DNA of 64,000 nucleotides from Mesorhizobium sp. AR07 (GCF_024746815.1 NZ_CP080525.1:5202501-5266500); one strand, 5' to 3'. Shown: positions 7,654-16,732, numbered from the stretch's first letter. Numbers and translations: made by a program. The notes: generated by a model not told the origin, from the sequence alone.

Positions 7654-8451
7654 ATGTGCCGATGGGCGGCCTATCTCGGTGAAGCGGTCTTTCTCGAAGA
7701 CATCCTCACGGCGCCCTGTCACTCGCTGATCGCCCAGAGCCATTGCGCCCAGGAAGCGAAATCGCCGACCAATGGCGACGGCTTCGGCCTTGCCTGGTAT
7801 GGCGACCGTCAGGAGCCCGGCCTCTATCGCGATATCCTGCCGGCCTGGTCCGATCCCAATCTGAAGAGCCTGTGCCGGCAGATCAAATCCGGCCTGTTCC
7901 TCGCCCATGTGCGGGCCTCGACCGGCGGCGCCACCAGCCGCATGAACTGCCATCCCTTTGTCTCAGGGCGCTGGTCGTTCATGCACAACGGCCAGATCGG
8001 CGGCTTCGAAAAGATCCGCCGCGCGCTGGAGAATTCGCTGTCCGACGCCGTCTTCGACCAACGCGAAGGCACCACCGATTCCGAATTGTTTTTCCTGCTG
8101 ATGATCGACGAAGGATTGGCCGACGATCCGCAAGGCGCCGTCTCGCGCGCCACCAGCCGCGTGCTCGAAGCCTCGCGCCGTGTTGGGCTGGAGCCGGCGC
8201 TGAAGCTTACCGCCGCTTTCTCGGACGGACAGGCGCTGCATGCGGTGCGCTATGCGACCGATGCCCACGCCCCGACGCTCTACACCTCCGTCTTGCGCAA
8301 GGGCGGCCGCTGCATCGTTTCCGAACCCTTCGACCGCGAGGGCGGCGACTGGCAGGCGATCCCGCCATCGAGCTTCGTCACCATGACCAGGGACGGCATC
8401 GCCATCAGTCCCTTTGCTCCGACCGCCGCGAAGCTGGCGCTGGTCGGGTAA
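7654..8451 (+). CDS. Class II glutamine amidotransferase (YafJ/EgtC-like)
   Basis: A 265-residue N-terminal-nucleophile amidohydrolase. Met1 is followed by catalytic Cys2 (MCRWAAYLG); GDGFGLAWY, AHVRAST, NCHPF and FMHNGQIGGF are the glutamine-binding and oxyanion motifs of the GATase II fold. Stand-alone proteins of this size include YafJ and EgtC, the latter a gamma-glutamyl hydrolase in ergothioneine synthesis; no other egt genes are nearby, so a general gamma-glutamyl amidase is the safer call. It follows the DUF6356 gene by 15 bases, and the pair diverges from the Lrp regulator, its likely controller (inference). Confidence 0.88.
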   Translation: MCRWAAYLGEAVFLEDILTAPCHSLIAQSHCAQEAKSPTNGDGFGLAWYGDRQEPGLYRDILPAWSDPNLKSLCRQIKSGLFLAHVRASTGGATSRMNCHPFVSGRWSFMHNGQIGGFEKIRRALENSLSDAVFDQREGTTDSELFFLLMIDEGLADDPQGAVSRATSRVLEASRRVGLEPALKLTAAFSDGQALHAVRYATDAHAPTLYTSVLRKGGRCIVSEPFDREGGDWQAIPPSSFVTMTRDGIAISPFAPTAAKLALVG

Positions 8452-8482
8452 ATTCTTCGCCAATTGTTTGCGTCGCGGGACA

Positions 8483-8642
8483 GCGCCCCCTTCTGTCCTA
8501 CCGGACATCTCCCCCACAGGTGGGGAGATTGGCCGTCATCGCGGCTTTCGCCAATCTCCAACGTTGCAGGATTGGACGAAGCACTGAAGCTGCCGATCTC
8601 CCTCCTTGTGGGGGAGATGTCCGGCAGGACAGAGGGGGGCGC
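8483..8642. repeat. Palindromic intergenic repeat, family A-like variant
   Basis: The 330-base gap 8452-8781 contains this element and nothing that looks coding. The left arm (GCGCCCCCTTCTGTCCTACC then GGACATCTCCCCCAC) is mirrored by GTGGGGGAGATGTCC and GGCAGGACAGAGGGGGGCGC. The design is the same as the other family A copies, but the stem carries CTCCCCCAC rather than the CCCCGTATAGTGACGGGG core. Confidence 0.8.
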
Positions 8643-8781
8643 CGTAGAGCGCCGAATTCAACAGTTCCAGCCTGCGCAATTACGATCAAGTGCTAGCGAG
8701 TTTCAAATGCTGAACTTGGCTTGAAGCCGCGCGGCAATCCTCCATGTCAATCGACACCCGCGGCCAGGCCGGAGCATCGTC

Positions 8782-10155
8782 ATGGACGCCGTCTTTTCCT
8801 CAACCGTCGATCTCGCCGCCGCGATCGCCACGCGGACAATCTCCGCCGTGGAGGCACTTGATGCGCATCTGGCGCAGATCGACGAGCACAATAAGGCGGT
8901 CAACGCCGTCATCCCGCTCGACCGGGAGGGCGCCCGCGAGCGCGCCAAAAAGGCGGATGTAGCCCAGGCGCAAGGCGCCGCGCTCGGGCCGCTGCATGGC
9001 GTCCCGTTCACGCTGAAGGACATGCACGAGACATCTGGCATGAAGACCACGGTCGGCTTCCCGCCCTTCGCCGACTACATCGCCAGGCGCGACAGCCCGA
9101 TCGTTATCAGGCTGAAGGCAGCCGGCGGCGTGCTGTTCGCCAAGACCAACGTCGCGACCATGCTGTCCGACTGGCAGTCGAACAATCCATTGTTCGGTCG
9201 CACCGGCAATCCGTGGGACCTCCAGCGCACCGCGGGCGGCTCCAGCGGCGGTGCGGCGGCGGCACTTAGCTCAGGGATGACGCCGTTCGATGTCGGCACC
9301 GACATGCAGGATTCGATTCGGCTGCCGGCCGCCTTCTGCGGTGTTTACGGGCTCAAACCGACGGAGCACCGCGTCTCGCTGGCTGGCGCCTTCCCCGATC
9401 CTGGCGCCGCCGCGCGCAGCGTGCGGCTGATGTCCTGCCTTGGCCCGCTGGCGCGCAGCGTGGAAGATTTGGCGTTGATCTATCAAATCATCGCCGGACC
9501 GGATGGAAACGACACCGATCTTGCGCCGGTACCGGTCGAGGGCATGCCAAAGCTCGACCTCAGGACATTGCGCATCGCCTTGGCGCCATCCTTTCCCGGG
9601 TTTCCGGTGGCCGGCGAGATCAGCGCCGCAGTCGAAGGTCTGGCAAGGCAGGTGCAATCGGCAGGGGTGATCGTTGAAGAAGCAAAACTGCCAAAACTCG
9701 ATTTACACGACGATCTCGCGCAGGGCGGCGCCCTGATCGGCATGATGATGGAGGCCGCGCAACCGGAGCCGCCGCAGCAACCGACACCGGTGTCACGCTG
9801 GTTCGAAGCGCTTGCCCGCCGCGACAGATCCATTCTCGGCTGGGACCGGTTCTTCGAAGACTGGGATGCGCTGCTCTGCCCGGTCGCTATGACCACGGCC
9901 TTCCCGCATTGCGCGCCCGGCACGCCGATCCAGGTCGACGGCAAGGAACAAAGCTACTGGATGTTGCCGGCCTATGGCGCTGTCTTCAACTACAGCGGCC
10001 ACCCCGCACTTTCGCTGCCATGCGGACGAGACAGCGAAGGCTTGCCGATCGGCCTGCAACTGGTCGGCAAACGCTGGTCGGAAGCGCGGCTGCTCGGCAT
10101 CGCCAAGGCAATCGAACCAATGACAGGCGGCTTTCGCCGTCCGCCGGGTTATTGA
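8782..10155 (+). CDS. Amidase signature family protein with altered nucleophile loop
   Basis: A 457-residue amidase-signature enzyme. The Lys of the Ser-cisSer-Lys triad is Lys79 (FTLKD) and the glycine-serine loop is AGGSSGGAAAAL (residues 151-162). The nucleophile loop reads GTDMQDSIRLPA with Ser178. The family normally has GG (or GA/LG) just before this Ser; here it is Gln176-Asp177, which I confirmed in the DNA. These residues build the oxyanion hole, so activity may be changed or lost. Relatives hydrolyse amides such as indoleacetamide or aryl amides, or act in GatCAB; with no gatB/gatC here it is a stand-alone amidase. It overlaps the convergent oxidoreductase by 7 bases. Confidence 0.85.
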   Translation: MDAVFSSTVDLAAAIATRTISAVEALDAHLAQIDEHNKAVNAVIPLDREGARERAKKADVAQAQGAALGPLHGVPFTLKDMHETSGMKTTVGFPPFADYIARRDSPIVIRLKAAGGVLFAKTNVATMLSDWQSNNPLFGRTGNPWDLQRTAGGSSGGAAAALSSGMTPFDVGTDMQDSIRLPAAFCGVYGLKPTEHRVSLAGAFPDPGAAARSVRLMSCLGPLARSVEDLALIYQIIAGPDGNDTDLAPVPVEGMPKLDLRTLRIALAPSFPGFPVAGEISAAVEGLARQVQSAGVIVEEAKLPKLDLHDDLAQGGALIGMMMEAAQPEPPQQPTPVSRWFEALARRDRSILGWDRFFEDWDALLCPVAMTTAFPHCAPGTPIQVDGKEQSYWMLPAYGAVFNYSGHPALSLPCGRDSEGLPIGLQLVGKRWSEARLLGIAKAIEPMTGGFRRPPGY

Positions 10156-11222
10156 GCGAAGCGCGACAGTCCATACGGTGCCAGCAGCGGGTCGCGCTCG
10201 CCGTCGAGGATTTCCCGAGCGGCGAACAGGCCGACGGCCGGCGCCAGCGTGATGCCCGAATGCATGACCGCGACATAGAGACCGTCCATGCCCTCGGCGC
10301 GGCCGATGATCGGAAAACCATCGATCGGAGTCGGACGATAGCCGACCGTGTGGAAATCGAGTTCCAGCCCGTTGGCGCCGCGCAACGCTGCCTTCATTAC
10401 CGCGAACAATTCGCGCGCCGTGGCTTCAGGGTCATGGCCGGGATCGCCGCCGGCGAAATCCGAGCCGGAGATGATGCGGCCCTCGGCCGTCTGTCTCATA
10501 TGCAGTTTCTCGGCGTGCACTAGCCCGTTGAGCAGCTTTTTGTAAGGCCGCGAGTGGACAATCAGACCAGGCGGCGTCTCGATCGGCAGCTTGATGCCGG
10601 CGGTGGCGGCGATGGCTGGGGCGCCAGTGCCGGCTGCGATCACCACCTCGTCGGCGACAATCGGCCGGCCGGAAATCTCCACGCCGGCGACCTTGCCGTT
10701 GGAAAGCACCAAAGCGGTGACGGCTCCGATCGTCATTCTCGCGCCACGCTGTTCGGCGTCGGTCAGCAGCGCTTTCGCGGTGGCCACAGGTTCGGCCACG
10801 CCTTCTTCAGCAACATAAACGGCAAAATCGGGAGGCTCGACGAGGTTGGGCTCGATTTGTGCCGCCCGGTCGCGGCCAACGCGTTCGATGCCATAGCCCC
10901 ATGAAGCGTGTTCGGCCGCGTAGGCTTCGAGCCTGTCGGCTGGCAGGTCCCAGCACAGCCCGCCGCACCAGGCGAGCGGCAGTCCAGGCAGCTCGTTTGC
11001 GAGCCGTTTCCATTCCGCCATGGCGCGGGTGCGCAGCCGGAAATACGGCTCCGGATTGCCCCAGCTGGCATTGATCCAGGCAAACGAGTTCGGCGTCGCC
11101 ACCCCGCCAACGGCGCTGTCGGCGATGACCGTCACCTGCGCGCCCACCTTGCTCAGATGCCAGGCGATGGAGGCGCCGATGATGCCGGCGCCGATGACGA
11201 TCACTTCTTTGGCGGTGCTCAT
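10149..11222 (-). CDS. FAD-dependent amine/amino-acid oxidoreductase (DAO family)
   Basis: A 357-residue flavoprotein. The N-terminal Rossmann motif VIVIGAGIIGASIAWHL binds FAD, and the C-terminal YRPTPIDGFPIIGRA then YVAVMHSGITLAP is the second FAD contact typical of D-amino-acid oxidase/sarcosine oxidase/glycine oxidase proteins. It probably oxidises a secondary or D-amine, passing electrons to oxygen or a quinone; the substrate is open. I choose ATG 11222 because AGAGG lies about ten bases upstream and the frame upstream of it (to 11258) has no family similarity. It converges on and overlaps the amidase stop. Confidence 0.85.
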   Translation of the reverse strand: MSTAKEVIVIGAGIIGASIAWHLSKVGAQVTVIADSAVGGVATPNSFAWINASWGNPEPYFRLRTRAMAEWKRLANELPGLPLAWCGGLCWDLPADRLEAYAAEHASWGYGIERVGRDRAAQIEPNLVEPPDFAVYVAEEGVAEPVATAKALLTDAEQRGARMTIGAVTALVLSNGKVAGVEISGRPIVADEVVIAAGTGAPAIAATAGIKLPIETPPGLIVHSRPYKKLLNGLVHAEKLHMRQTAEGRIISGSDFAGGDPGHDPEATARELFAVMKAALRGANGLELDFHTVGYRPTPIDGFPIIGRAEGMDGLYVAVMHSGITLAPAVGLFAAREILDGERDPLLAPYGLSRFAQ

Positions 11223-11362
11223 GCTGGACCTCTGCCGAACCGGGTCTTTTGATGCCATCGCAACGGACCTATCTCAAGTGCCAGCAGGCAATCCGGTCAA
11301 ATCTGTTCGACAGGCCGGAAATGCACTGCTAGAAGCCCGCGCCACAGACAGGATTCCAAAAA

Positions 11363-12955
11363 TTGGCTGAAGACATCGAACAAGCGGTATCCCGCCGCCG
11401 CACCTTCGCGATCATAGCGCACCCGGACGCTGGCAAGACCACGCTCACCGAAAAGCTGCTGCTGTTCGGTGGCGCCATCCAGCTTGCCGGTGAGGTCAAG
11501 GCCAAGAAGGACAAGATCCAGACCCGGTCCGACTGGATGAAGATCGAGCGCGAGCGCGGCATTTCGGTCGTCACCTCGGTGATGACCTTCGAATATGAGG
11601 ACAATGTCTTCAACCTGCTCGACACGCCCGGCCACGAGGACTTCGCCGACGACACCTATCGCACGCTGTCAGCGGTCGACAGCGCCGTCATGGTCCTCGA
11701 CGCCGCCAAGGGCATCGAGCCGCGCACGCTGAAACTGTTCGAGGTCTGCCGGCTGCGCGACATCCCGATCATCACCTTCGTCAACAAGATGGACCGCGAA
11801 AGCCGCGACCCGTTCGAGATTTTGGACGAGATCGAGCAGAAACTGGCGCTGGATACAGCGCCGATCACTTGGCCGATCGGCCGCGGCAAGAATTTTTCCG
11901 GCACCTATCATCTGGCGCTGAACGCGGTGCGCAGGGGCGACGACGAAAAGGAACGCACGCCGGTCAACGGCCCCGATTCCAACCGTGTCGCCGGGCTGCT
12001 GCCGGAGAACGAGCGCGAGGCCTTCATCGAGGAGCTGGAACTGGCGCGCGAAGCCTGCCGTCCGCTCGATATCGACGCTTTTCGCGAGGGCCATCTGACG
12101 CCGGTCTATTTCGGCTCGGCACTGCGCAATTATGGCGTGCGCGACCTGATCGAGGCGCTTGGTGCCTTTGGCCCGCCGCCGCGCGCACAGGAAGCCGACA
12201 CCCGCAAGGTCGAGGCGACCGAGGACAAGATGACGTCCTTCGTCTTCAAGATTCAGGCCAATATGGACCCCAACCATCGCGACCGCATCGCCTTTGTCCG
12301 CGTCTGCTCCGGCAAGCTCGAGCGCGGCATGAAGGCCAAGCTGGTGCGCACCGGCAAGCCGATGAGCTTGTCGGCGCCGCAATTCTTCTTTGCCCGCACC
12401 CGCGTCACCGCCGACGAGGCCTTCGCCGGCGACGTCGTCGGCATTCCCAACCACGGCACGCTGCGCATCGGCGACACGCTGACCGAGGGCGAGGAAATCC
12501 TGTTCCGCGGCGTGCCGAATTTCGCGCCGGAAATCCTGCGCCGCGTCCGCTTGGGCGACGCGATGAAGGCCAAGAAGCTCAAGGAAGCGCTGCACCAGAT
12601 GGCCGAGGAAGGCGTCGTGCAGCTGTTCTCGCCAGAGGACGGCTCGCCGGCCATCGTCGGCGTCGTCGGCGCGCTGCAGCTCGACGTGTTGAAGGAGCGG
12701 CTGAACTTCGAATACACGCTGCCGGTCGAGTTCGAGATGTCGCGCTTTTCGGTCTGCCGCTGGATATCGGCCGACGACAAGGCGGAGGTTCTGCGCTTCA
12801 TCGAGGCGCATCGCGGCGACATTGCCCGCGACCTCGACAATGATCCGGTGTTCCTCGCCCAGCACGCCTTCTCGCTCAACTACGAAGCCGAGCGCTGGAA
12901 GGCGATCCGCTTCGCCACGATCAAGGACTATCAGGTCCGCGACAAGGCGGCTTGA
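11363..12955 (+). CDS. prfC: Peptide chain release factor 3 (RF3)
   Basis: A 530-residue translational GTPase. It shows G1 AHPDAGKTTLTEKLL, G2 switch ERERGISVVTSV, G3 DTPGHEDF and G4 NKMDRE, followed by the RF3-specific domains II and III. RF3 uses GTP to recycle RF1/RF2 after peptide release. The start appears to be TTG at 11363, with ACAGGA about 10-15 bases upstream; no in-frame ATG fits, since residue 2 onward (AEDIEQAVSRRRTFAIIAH) already matches the family N-terminus. A TTG start would lower initiation. It diverges from the DAO-type oxidoreductase gene. Confidence 0.97.
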   Translation: MAEDIEQAVSRRRTFAIIAHPDAGKTTLTEKLLLFGGAIQLAGEVKAKKDKIQTRSDWMKIERERGISVVTSVMTFEYEDNVFNLLDTPGHEDFADDTYRTLSAVDSAVMVLDAAKGIEPRTLKLFEVCRLRDIPIITFVNKMDRESRDPFEILDEIEQKLALDTAPITWPIGRGKNFSGTYHLALNAVRRGDDEKERTPVNGPDSNRVAGLLPENEREAFIEELELAREACRPLDIDAFREGHLTPVYFGSALRNYGVRDLIEALGAFGPPPRAQEADTRKVEATEDKMTSFVFKIQANMDPNHRDRIAFVRVCSGKLERGMKAKLVRTGKPMSLSAPQFFFARTRVTADEAFAGDVVGIPNHGTLRIGDTLTEGEEILFRGVPNFAPEILRRVRLGDAMKAKKLKEALHQMAEEGVVQLFSPEDGSPAIVGVVGALQLDVLKERLNFEYTLPVEFEMSRFSVCRWISADDKAEVLRFIEAHRGDIARDLDNDPVFLAQHAFSLNYEAERWKAIRFATIKDYQVRDKAA

Positions 12956-12986
12956 CCCTTCTTTTCCCCCGCAAGTGGAAAGCCGA

Positions 12987-13186
12987 GGCTTTCGCTCTAC
13001 GATATACCCCCACCCCTAACCCTCCCCACAAGGGGGAGGGAGATTTTCGCTGGCGCTGACCTTGGCAAATAGCCTGCTTTCGACGCCAAAGAGGAAGTAA
13101 GGGCACGCGGCAGCGTTCCCTCCCCCTTGTGAGGAGGGTCAGGGTGGGGGTCCTTCTTCGCAAGAATCCATATGCGACTGCTCTGC
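12987..13186. repeat. About 200-bp palindromic repeat, family B, copy 1
   Basis: This element fills most of the 263-base gap between prfC and the VOC gene. It contains CCCTCCCCACAAGGGGGAGGG on the left and the mirrored CCCTCCCCCTTGTGAGGAGG on the right, ending in CTTCTTCGCAAGAATCCATA. Read on the other strand it matches the element at 40463-40662 nearly base for base over about 200 bases, including the unique middle (GCGTGCCCTT, CTTCCTCTTTGGCGTCGAA). Confidence 0.85.
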
Positions 13187-13218
13187 CCGCAAGGAGGAGA
13201 AGGAAGATCGTGCGGTGC

Positions 13219-13689
13219 TCAGCCCCTGGCCGCTTCTTCGATCTTGGCGATGTCGATCTTGCTCATCTGCATCATCGCCGCCATGACACGGCCGGCCTTG
13301 GCCTGGTCCGGATCCTGAAGCAGTCTTGGCAGTTGCTCCGGCACGACCTGCCAGGAAACGCCGAACCTGTCCTTCAGCCAGCCGCAGGGTCCGGGCTCGC
13401 CGCCTTCTTCGATGAGCTTGTTCCAGAAATGATCCACCTCTTGCTGCGTCTTGCAGTCGATCGACAGCGAGATCGCCTCGGTGAACTTGTATTGCGGGCC
13501 ACCATTGAGCGCCTGGAATTGTATGCCGTCGAGCTCGAACGAAGCCACCAGCACCTTGCCTTCAAGAGCGTGGCCCTTGGGCCAGCGTGTCACACTCAGC
13601 GCCTTCGAATTCTTGAAGATGGAAATGTAATGGTTCATGGCCTCTTCGGCCTGGCCATCGAACCACAGGAAGGTGGTGATCTTCTGCAT
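13219..13689 (-). CDS. VOC-superfamily protein, PhnB/3-dmu-9_3-mt type
   Basis: A 156-residue protein of the vicinal oxygen chelate fold. It begins MQKITTFLWFDGQAEEAMNHYISIF and includes FQALNGGPQYKFTEAISLSIDC, CGWLKDRFGVSWQVVP and a C-terminal AMMQMSKIDIAKIEEA, all typical of the PhnB-like subgroup annotated as 3-demethylubiquinone-9 3-methyltransferase domain. That name is historical; these small proteins have no SAM-binding motif and no proven reaction. It is the third gene of an ArsR-SRPBCC-VOC unit, a combination common in rhizobia, and starts 38 bases after the SRPBCC stop. Confidence 0.85.
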   Translation of the reverse strand: MQKITTFLWFDGQAEEAMNHYISIFKNSKALSVTRWPKGHALEGKVLVASFELDGIQFQALNGGPQYKFTEAISLSIDCKTQQEVDHFWNKLIEEGGEPGPCGWLKDRFGVSWQVVPEQLPRLLQDPDQAKAGRVMAAMMQMSKIDIAKIEEAARG

Positions 13690-13727
13690 GTCGTGCTCCT
13701 CGTTGTCTCTTGGGGGTGAAGGAAGGG

Positions 13728-14255
13728 TCAGGCGGCGCCCTTGGCGGCGTCCTGCAGGGAAGCAAGGTAGGCGTCGAGCTGGGCATAGCTTTCAGCCATG
13801 CCGCCAGTCATGCCAGTGCCGAGCGCGCCGTCGCGGGCCGCTTGCGAGGCGTAAAGCACCGTCTGCGTCAGCAGCGTCTTTCCGGTCTGTTCGGTGAAGA
13901 CCACGGTCCCGACCGTCTCGCCGCCGGTCCAGTCCTCGTCGAACAATTCGGTGGCGACGATCCTGGCTGGGCGCACGATTTCGCGATAGGCGCCGCTCAT
14001 GCCCATGCTGCGGCCATCGCGGTGCTGCCAGACATAGCGCGTGGCGCCGCCAACCCTGAGGTCGATTTCACAGACAGCCAGCCGCCAGCCATCGGGGCCG
14101 TGCAGCCAGCCCTTCAAAAGCTCCGGTATCGTCCAGCAGTCGAAGACCATCGGCCGCGGCGCATCGAAGAGGCGGGTGATCTGCACTTCGCGGTCACTGG
14201 GCGTGGTCACGGTCAATGTGGCGACGGTCGCGCCGGGCAAGGTTGTGGTGCTCAC
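13728..14255 (-). CDS. SRPBCC (AHSA1-type START-like) protein
   Basis: A 175-residue protein of the AHSA1/SRPBCC fold: SDREVQITRLFDAPRPMVFDCWTIPELLKGWL, then VGGATRYVWQHRDGRSMGMSG and a C-terminal ESYAQLDAYL helix. These proteins enclose a hydrophobic pocket and are thought to bind a lipid or small hydrophobic ligand. I choose GTG 14255 because AGGAGG sits six bases upstream; the ATG at 14270 would place that ribosome-binding site inside the coding region. It lies between the ArsR regulator (70 bases upstream) and the VOC gene. The ligand is unknown. Confidence 0.85.
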   Translation of the reverse strand: MSTTTLPGATVATLTVTTPSDREVQITRLFDAPRPMVFDCWTIPELLKGWLHGPDGWRLAVCEIDLRVGGATRYVWQHRDGRSMGMSGAYREIVRPARIVATELFDEDWTGGETVGTVVFTEQTGKTLLTQTVLYASQAARDGALGTGMTGGMAESYAQLDAYLASLQDAAKGAA

Positions 14256-14325
14256 GATGATCCTCCTCATGTTTGCCCAAGGACGTGCGGCCGGCCGGCA
14301 ATCCGACACAGGCCTGATTTTTCGG

Positions 14326-14670
14326 CTACTGGTCCGTACTGTCGGGAGCTTTCTCGGCCTGCATGGCGACGAGCAGCGCGTCGAGGCGCTGGAAGTTGCC
14401 TTCCCAAATGTTGCGGTAACGCTCCAGCCAGTCATTGGCCTCGGCCAGCGGTTTTGCTTCCAGCCGGCAGGGCCGTCGCTGCGCGTCGCGGCCACGGGAA
14501 ATCAGTCCGGCGTTTTCCAGCACCTTGAGATGCTTGGAAATCGACGGCTGGCTCATCGCGAAGGGCTCGGCAAGCTCCATCACCGACGCTTCGCCCTGGA
14601 TGAGCCGGGCAAGGATGGCGCGGCGCGTCGGATCGGCGAGTGCGGCAAAGGTGGCGTCCAGCTGGTCCAT
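14326..14670 (-). CDS. ArsR-family winged-helix repressor
   Basis: A 114-residue regulator with the ArsR/SmtB winged helix: ATFAALADPTRRAILARLIQGE, then the recognition region FAMSQPSISKHLKVLENAGLI and wing RDAQRRPCRLEAKPL. There is no ELCVC-type metal site, so it is the non-metal type usually found upstream of SRPBCC/AHSA1 genes. It starts at ATG 14670; the longer open frame upstream runs through a palindromic operator. It heads the ArsR-SRPBCC-VOC operon and probably represses it, released by an unknown signal. Confidence 0.92.
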   Translation of the reverse strand: MDQLDATFAALADPTRRAILARLIQGEASVMELAEPFAMSQPSISKHLKVLENAGLISRGRDAQRRPCRLEAKPLAEANDWLERYRNIWEGNFQRLDALLVAMQAEKAPDSTDQ

Positions 14671-14679
14671 CGAATGTCC

Positions 14680-14711
14680 ATAGCCAAAAGGGTATATACC
14701 TGATTGGCTAT
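14680..14711. promoter_or_regulatory. Nested 32-bp dyad upstream of the ArsR operon, candidate operator
   Basis: Outer arms ATAGCCAA (14680-14687) and TTGGCTAT (14704-14711) are perfect complements. The centre is itself a perfect palindrome, GGTATATACC (14691-14700), and three-base spacers separate the parts symmetrically. It ends ten bases before the ArsR start codon, overlapping where the promoter should be. This suits a dimeric or tetrameric ArsR repressor. Confidence 0.7.
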
Positions 14712-14866
14712 ATACAGACGAACCGCCCTCGTCAACCGCCTTCCGGATTTGCTGGCGCATCGCAAAATTGTGGCCAGACCAGGCTTGCCCGTCTATAACG
14801 CCTGCGGTCCGAATTCAGCGCCGCCACGCTCCGCATCGAGCGCGGCCAGCCAGCCAAGGAAAATTC

Positions 14867-16711
14867 ATGCCTGCCTATCGCTCCCGCACCACCACCCATG
14901 GCCGCAACATGGCCGGCGCCCGCGGTCTCTGGCGCGCCACCGGCATGAAGGATTCCGATTTCGGCAAGCCGATCATCGCGGTGGTCAACTCCTTCACCCA
15001 GTTCGTGCCGGGTCATGTGCATCTGAAGGATCTCGGCCAGCTGGTCGCGCGCGAGATCGAGAAGGCCGGCGGCGTTGCGAAAGAATTCAACACCATCGCC
15101 GTCGACGACGGCATCGCCATGGGCCATGACGGCATGCTCTATTCGTTGCCGTCGCGCGAGCTGATCGCCGACTCGGTCGAGTACATGGTCAACGCGCACT
15201 GCGCCGACGCCATGGTCTGCATTTCCAATTGCGACAAGATCACGCCCGGCATGCTGATGGCCAGCTTACGCCTCAACATCCCGACCGTCTTCGTTTCCGG
15301 TGGCCCGATGGAAGCCGGCAAGGTGGTGCTCGCCGGCAAGACGCAGGCGCTCGACCTGGTCGACGCCATGGTCGCGGCCGCCGACGACAAGATTTCCGAC
15401 GAGGACGTCAAGGTCATCGAGCGCTCTGCCTGTCCGACCTGCGGTTCCTGCTCCGGCATGTTCACCGCCAATTCGATGAATTGTTTGACCGAAGCACTTG
15501 GCCTGTCGCTGCCCGGCAACGGCTCGACGCTGGCCACGCATGCCGACCGCAAGCGGCTGTTCGTCGAAGCCGGCCACCTGATCGTCGATCTCGCTCAGCG
15601 CTACTACGAGCAGGATGACGAGACGGCGCTGCCGCGCAACATTGCCTCGAAGGGCGCCTTCGAGAACGCCATGACGCTCGACATCGCCATGGGCGGCTCG
15701 ACCAACACCGTGCTGCACATCCTGGCCGCCGCGCATGAGGGCGAGATCGACTTCGATCAGGATGACATCGACGCGCTATCGCGCAAGGTGCCGGTGCTGT
15801 GCAAGGTGGCTCCCGCCAAGTCCGATGTCCACATGGAAGACGTCCACCGCGCCGGCGGCATTTTTGCCATCCTCGGCCAGCTCGACAATGCCGGCTTGAT
15901 CAATCGCGACCTGCCGACCGTGCACACGCGTACGCTGGGTGACGCGCTCGACCATTGGGATATTTCGCGCTCGACCAGTCAGAGCGTGCGCGATTTCTTC
16001 CTCGCCGCACCGGGTGGCGTGCCGACGCAGGTCGCCTTCAGCCAGGACCGCCGCTGGGACGAGCTCGACCTCGACCGCGAAAAGGGGGTCATCCGTTCAG
16101 CCCAGCATCCCTTCTCCAGGGATGGCGGCCTTGCCGTGCTGAAAGGCAATCTGGCACTCGACGGCTGCATCGTGAAGACCGCCGGCGTCGACGAATCGAT
16201 CCTGAAGTTCACCGGCCCGGCCCGCGTGTTCGAAAGCCAGGACGCCAGCGTCAAGGCGATCTTGTCCAACGAGATCAAGGCCGGCGATGTCGTCGTCATC
16301 CGCTATGAGGGGCCGCGCGGCGGCCCCGGCATGCAGGAAATGCTCTACCCGACCAGCTATCTGAAGTCGAAGGGCCTCGGCAAGGCCTGCGCATTGGTCA
16401 CCGACGGCCGCTTCTCCGGCGGCACGTCGGGCCTGTCGATCGGCCATGTCTCGCCGGAGGCCGCCGAAGGCGGTTTGATCGGGCTGGTGCAGGAGGGCGA
16501 TACGGTCGAGATCGACATCCCGAACCGGACCATCCGCCTCGCGGTCAGCGATGCCGAACTTGCCGCGCGCCGGGCAGCCATGGAAGCAAAGGGGGTTGCT
16601 GCCTGGAAGCCCGAGGAAAAGCGCAAGCGCAAGGTGACGACTGCCCTGCGCGCCTATGCCGCGATGGCGACGAGTGCGGCCAAGGGCGCGGTCAGGTTCG
16701 TGCCGGAGTAG
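14867..16711 (+). CDS. ilvD: Dihydroxy-acid dehydratase
   Basis: A 614-residue IlvD/Edd enzyme that dehydrates 2,3-dihydroxy-isovalerate and its methylvalerate homologue in valine/isoleucine synthesis. Cluster-binding cysteines Cys122 (SNCDKITPG) and Cys195 (CPTCGSCSGMF) are present. The third Cys of [2Fe-2S] plant-type enzymes is replaced (QFVPGHVHL), as in the oxygen-sensitive E. coli [4Fe-4S] enzyme, whose length (616) also matches. The start MPAYRSRTTTHG at 14867 has AAGGA upstream; the frame is open earlier but without similarity. It stands alone. A paralogue acting on sugar acids lies at 53268-55076. Confidence 0.97.
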   Translation: MPAYRSRTTTHGRNMAGARGLWRATGMKDSDFGKPIIAVVNSFTQFVPGHVHLKDLGQLVAREIEKAGGVAKEFNTIAVDDGIAMGHDGMLYSLPSRELIADSVEYMVNAHCADAMVCISNCDKITPGMLMASLRLNIPTVFVSGGPMEAGKVVLAGKTQALDLVDAMVAAADDKISDEDVKVIERSACPTCGSCSGMFTANSMNCLTEALGLSLPGNGSTLATHADRKRLFVEAGHLIVDLAQRYYEQDDETALPRNIASKGAFENAMTLDIAMGGSTNTVLHILAAAHEGEIDFDQDDIDALSRKVPVLCKVAPAKSDVHMEDVHRAGGIFAILGQLDNAGLINRDLPTVHTRTLGDALDHWDISRSTSQSVRDFFLAAPGGVPTQVAFSQDRRWDELDLDREKGVIRSAQHPFSRDGGLAVLKGNLALDGCIVKTAGVDESILKFTGPARVFESQDASVKAILSNEIKAGDVVVIRYEGPRGGPGMQEMLYPTSYLKSKGLGKACALVTDGRFSGGTSGLSIGHVSPEAAEGGLIGLVQEGDTVEIDIPNRTIRLAVSDAELAARRAAMEAKGVAAWKPEEKRKRKVTTALRAYAAMATSAAKGAVRFVPE

Positions 16712-16732
16712 AGCTGAAATTCCATCTGTATG

